Shown in pieces: positions 5,350 through 7,144 of a DNA stretch of 7,144 nt. How positions within the stretch are numbered: position 1 is the stretch's first letter; every line of letters starts with the position of its first letter. The DNA is from Rhizobiaceae bacterium (GTDB taxonomy: Bacteria > Pseudomonadota > Alphaproteobacteria > Rhizobiales > Rhizobiaceae): the NCBI GenBank assembly GCA_913776675.1, contig CAJYRE010000116.1:1-7144 (forward strand), given 5' to 3'. Below the pieces are notes generated by a model. It searched no databases. It was not told the DNA's origin and saw nothing but the letters and a program-made list of their open reading frames with translations. The translations under genes and the position numbers were made by a program.

Positions 5350-5811
5350 TTATTGCAGTTTTCCCTGCAATGCATCCGTGGTCTGCAAATCGCTGTCCGA
5401 GAGATAATTGCTCAGCATCCACAAGGATACCTCTGCCGCTTCATCGGCAGAGGAAAAAATATAATCACCATTGTGCTGCGGGTAATCTGCAAACACCACA
5501 TGCAGGCCAGCGCCCTGACTGAGCATTTGCGCCTGAAGCCTGCCCTTTTCAATGATATGGCACACATAATGCCCGCGCATATTGCGCATAAACCCGGCAC
5601 GATTGTCATGAAGCCGGGCAAAAACGGCTTTGCCATCGGCGGTCGTATGCAGGCTTCGCAGGGCTTCATTGGGAAAAGCACGGCCGAATTCCATGATCGC
5701 CAGCCCGACGTCGCTCAGGTCTTTCGCATCTTCCTGCTCGGTAAGGCGGGAAAAATACCAGGAGATGCCGATAATCCCGCCAAAGACCAATATACCAAAC
5801 GCCACGCCCAC
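5350..5811 (-). CDS. Hypothetical membrane-anchored protein
   Basis: I do not recognise the family. The predicted product is 153 aa: one N-terminal hydrophobic helix (about residues 3-20, GVAFGILVFGGIIGISWYF), then a soluble domain of about 130 residues containing MEFGRAFPNEALRSLH, GHYVCHIIEKGRL, DYPQHNGDYIFSSADEA and WMLSNYL. There is one cysteine in the soluble part and no known catalytic motif. If inserted N-in, the domain would face the periplasm. I chose the GTG at 5811 because GGAGG (5822-5818) lies 6 nt upstream; the alternative is a TTG at 5874, adding 21 residues without a good ribosome binding site. It lies 185 bp downstream of the NDUFAF6-like gene on the same strand, with a long hairpin between them, and is convergent with trmFO. 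It is real rather than a shadow because it has a ribosome binding site and a coherent helix-plus-domain layout. Confidence 0.75.
   Translation of the reverse strand: MGVAFGILVFGGIIGISWYFSRLTEQEDAKDLSDVGLAIMEFGRAFPNEALRSLHTTADGKAVFARLHDNRAGFMRNMRGHYVCHIIEKGRLQAQMLSQGAGLHVVFADYPQHNGDYIFSSADEAAEVSLWMLSNYLSDSDLQTTDALQGKLQ
5352..5371. terminator. Hairpin at the trmFO / membrane-protein convergence
   Basis: ATTGCAG (5352-5358) and CTGCAAT (5365-5371) form a 7-bp stem with loop TTTTCC, 20 nt past the trmFO stop and inside the last codons of the convergent gene. No T tract follows on either strand. It may slow or stabilise the 3' ends but is not a clear intrinsic terminator. Confidence 0.25.
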
Positions 5812-5900
5812 GACCAACCTCCGAATTCTGCTTGCAGAACATCGCAGCACTGCACAAAGCGCAGATGTCGCCAACCGTACTGTAGCACTTATCCATGTGA

Positions 5901-5949
5901 TACCGGATTGCTCATTCCAATCGATTTGGATTTAATGAGCAATCCGGTA
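5901..5949. repeat. 16-bp perfect inverted repeat between two minus-strand genes
   Basis: TACCGGATTGCTCATT (5901-5916) and AATGAGCAATCCGGTA (5934-5949) are perfect inverted arms around a 17-nt spacer. The spacer holds a smaller stem, CCAA/TTGG. A second hairpin, GCACA/TGTGC (5968-5982), lies between it and the stop of the NDUFAF6-like gene. No T run follows on either strand, so it is not a standard intrinsic terminator. It may be a 3'-end stabilising hairpin, an operator, or a short interspersed palindrome; the window holds no second copy. Confidence 0.8.
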
Positions 5950-5996
5950 AATCATCACTTACTTATGGCACAGAGCTTGTGCGAATTTGACGTCAC

Positions 5997-6863
5997 TCAG
6001 AACTTTCGCAGAAAATTTGCCTTCAACATGGTCAATTGCCGCCGCCATTGTGCAGGCCGTAACCGTCCTGCCAAGACAGCGCCGCTGTTGCGTTGGGCAG
6101 CCAAAAGCACAGGCCGCGCCAGAGACACAGGCAAATAAGCGCTCAACAGGCTGGCGGGCACCCTGCCCTTGCTTTGCGCTTTGGCCAGGTGATCCATTCC
6201 CATACCGGCGAAGGCCTCGATGGCACCGTGAAGCCTTGCTTCATCCTGCCCGTCAAGAAAGCTCTGACGATCCAGCCCGGTGGCTGCCAAAATCTCATTG
6301 GGAATATAAAGCTGGCCCCGTGCCCTGTGCTGCGGCATCAGCAGCAAAAGCCCGGCAATGGCCTGCGCAACACCAGCATGGCCAGCAATATCGGCACAAG
6401 CGGCTGCGGCCTCGCCATCCAGCACAAGGCTGGCCATCTGAATCAAGGCCGATGCCGTTTCGCCAGCATAGCCTTCCAGCGCCGTCTTTGATCCGATGGG
6501 ATCATCATACAGATCACCAACCCGGGCATCAATCATGTCCAGAAGCGGCTGACGTGGCAAATGGTATTGCTGTATCGCCTTCAGCAGCCCGACAGCCAGG
6601 GGATTGGCCTGCGTGTCACCACGGGTTTCGCCAGAGAGAAGATCACGCCAATATTGCAGACGAATTTCACCGGGCAATGGCTCCTTGACCAGTTCACGCA
6701 CCCGCGCCAACTCTGCACTGAAAGCGTAAAGGGCTGCCAGCGCAGGCTGCTTCTCAGGCGGCGACAGCAAACAGGCAAGGTAACGGTCCCTGTCAATCTC
6801 CCTCAGCGTCGTCAAACAGGCATCCTGCATCGAAGGCGCACTCTGGTGAGCATGATCAACCAT
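5997..6863 (-). CDS. NDUFAF6-like squalene/phytoene synthase family protein
   Basis: The product is 288 aa with the all-helical squalene/phytoene synthase fold signature: DRYLACLLSP (26-35), ALYAFSAELARVRELVKEPLPGEIRLQYWRD (44-74), DARVGDLYDDP (112-122), GYAGETAS (131-138) and ARGQLYIPNEIL (181-192). Both aspartate-rich metal-binding motifs of true synthases are missing. The first site reads YAFSAELARVREL where phytoene synthase has YCRxxDDxxD, and the region before RGQLYIP reads LLLLMPQHRA where phytoene synthase has NILRDxxED. This is the pattern of the NDUFAF6 group, mitochondrial complex I assembly factors with alphaproteobacterial relatives, so a non-catalytic role is more likely than carotenoid or hopanoid synthesis. 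ATG 6863 follows the upstream TGA by 4 nt with no strong Shine-Dalgarno, which suggests coupling to the interrupted Mth938 gene; an internal ATG at 6830 is possible. Confidence 0.88.
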   Translation of the reverse strand: MVDHAHQSAPSMQDACLTTLREIDRDRYLACLLSPPEKQPALAALYAFSAELARVRELVKEPLPGEIRLQYWRDLLSGETRGDTQANPLAVGLLKAIQQYHLPRQPLLDMIDARVGDLYDDPIGSKTALEGYAGETASALIQMASLVLDGEAAAACADIAGHAGVAQAIAGLLLLMPQHRARGQLYIPNEILAATGLDRQSFLDGQDEARLHGAIEAFAGMGMDHLAKAQSKGRVPASLLSAYLPVSLARPVLLAAQRNSGAVLAGRLRPAQWRRQLTMLKANFLRKF

Positions 6864-6867
6864 GGCT

Positions 6868-7144
6868 TCAAACCGCCATCAACACAGCAGCAACCGCCCG
6901 CTCTTCGGCCAGCATCACATTGTAGGTGCGCACCGCAGCGCCGGTACTCATGGGATCAGAGCCAATTCCAGCAGCCCGCAAGGCCTCTTTCACCTAAGGC
7001 GGAATACGCACCAGATCCTTGCCGGTTCCCACCAGCAGAAATTCGATGCTCGAAGCCTCATCGAGAACCCGCTGCAACATGGCAACCGTCAGCACATCAC
7101 CTTCCACAGCATCCCAGCCATAGACACCCGACGGCAACAACATC
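6868..7144 (-). pseudogene. Mth938-like domain gene, 5'-partial, with in-frame amber stop
   Basis: Reading from the right edge in one frame (codons starting at 7143) gives MLLPSGVYGWDAVEGDVLTV, later FLLVGTGKDLVRIPP, then TAG (6996-6994), then VKEALRAAGIGSDPMSTGAA, VRTYNVMLAEERAVAAVLMAV and TGA at 6870-6868. Both halves match the Mth938-like (DUF498) family, whose members keep LLVGTG and MSTGAAVRTYNVLLAE in one chain. The stop therefore splits one reading frame without a frameshift. One base would restore a sense codon, for example GAG giving PPEVKEAL. The 5' end lies outside the window. In related genomes I recall this gene between secDF and the NDUFAF6-like gene, so secDF may lie to the right; that is from memory. 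Possible explanations are recent inactivation, translational restart at the GTG right after the stop, amber read-through, or a sequencing error. Confidence 0.85.

Noticed and set aside
3231..5891. The 12-mer ACTGTAGCACTT occurs near 3231 and near 5880
   Set aside because: A few 12-mer repeats are expected by chance in a 7-kb window, and flanking bases do not match.
5988..5995. TGACGTCA palindrome at the end of the NDUFAF6-like gene
   Set aside because: An 8-bp palindrome partly inside a coding end is common by chance and has no supporting context.
5353..6138. Open frame of 261 codons on the plus strand
   Set aside because: It is rich in His, Cys and Arg and runs antisense through the membrane-protein gene, the inverted repeat and the end of the NDUFAF6-like gene. 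No family resemblance or ribosome binding site was seen.

Overview
The window looks like a chromosomal segment from an alphaproteobacterium of the order Hyphomicrobiales (Rhizobiales), most likely near Rhizobiaceae or Brucellaceae. This rests on four things: a TrmFO that reads like rhizobial and brucellar orthologues, two stand-alone DUF1127 mini-proteins, an NDUFAF6-like protein next to an Mth938-domain gene, and a small RNA of the alphaproteobacterial anti-Shine-Dalgarno type. I see no insertion sequence, phage gene, CRISPR array or plasmid function.

Layout. Positions 1-2030 are read on the minus strand. A DUF2157 multi-pass membrane protein (2030-924) overlaps by 8 bp a GDYXXLXY-domain protein (931-359), and a tRNA-Leu(UAG) gene with its own promoter follows (164-80). 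Positions 2031-3870 are read on the plus strand and are mostly regulatory. They hold a three-hairpin small RNA whose loops each carry a CTCCTCCC-type anti-Shine-Dalgarno motif (about 2281-2400), then two DUF1127 genes (2911-3060 and 3573-3716). Each DUF1127 gene has its own Rho-independent terminator and a long non-coding stretch in front of it. trmFO follows on the plus strand (3872-5332), encoding the folate- and FAD-dependent tRNA U54 methyltransferase.

From 5350 to the right edge the minus strand is used again. In transcription order there is a partial Mth938-domain gene entering from the right edge and interrupted by an in-frame amber stop (7144-6868), an NDUFAF6-like squalene/phytoene synthase family protein lacking the catalytic aspartate motifs (6863-5997), a 16-bp perfect inverted repeat (5901-5949), and an unrecognised one-helix membrane-anchored protein (5811-5350) convergent with trmFO.

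How it fits together. The most interesting part is the post-transcriptional module of small RNA plus DUF1127 genes. It resembles the described alpha-r14/NfeR1 RNAs of rhizobia and the CcsR ('cuckoo') RNAs of Rhodobacter, which also occur with DUF1127 genes, so it is probably a variant of a known system rather than a new one. The clearest anomaly is the amber codon in an otherwise intact Mth938 reading frame. All family names come from reading the translated sequence by eye; no database search was run.
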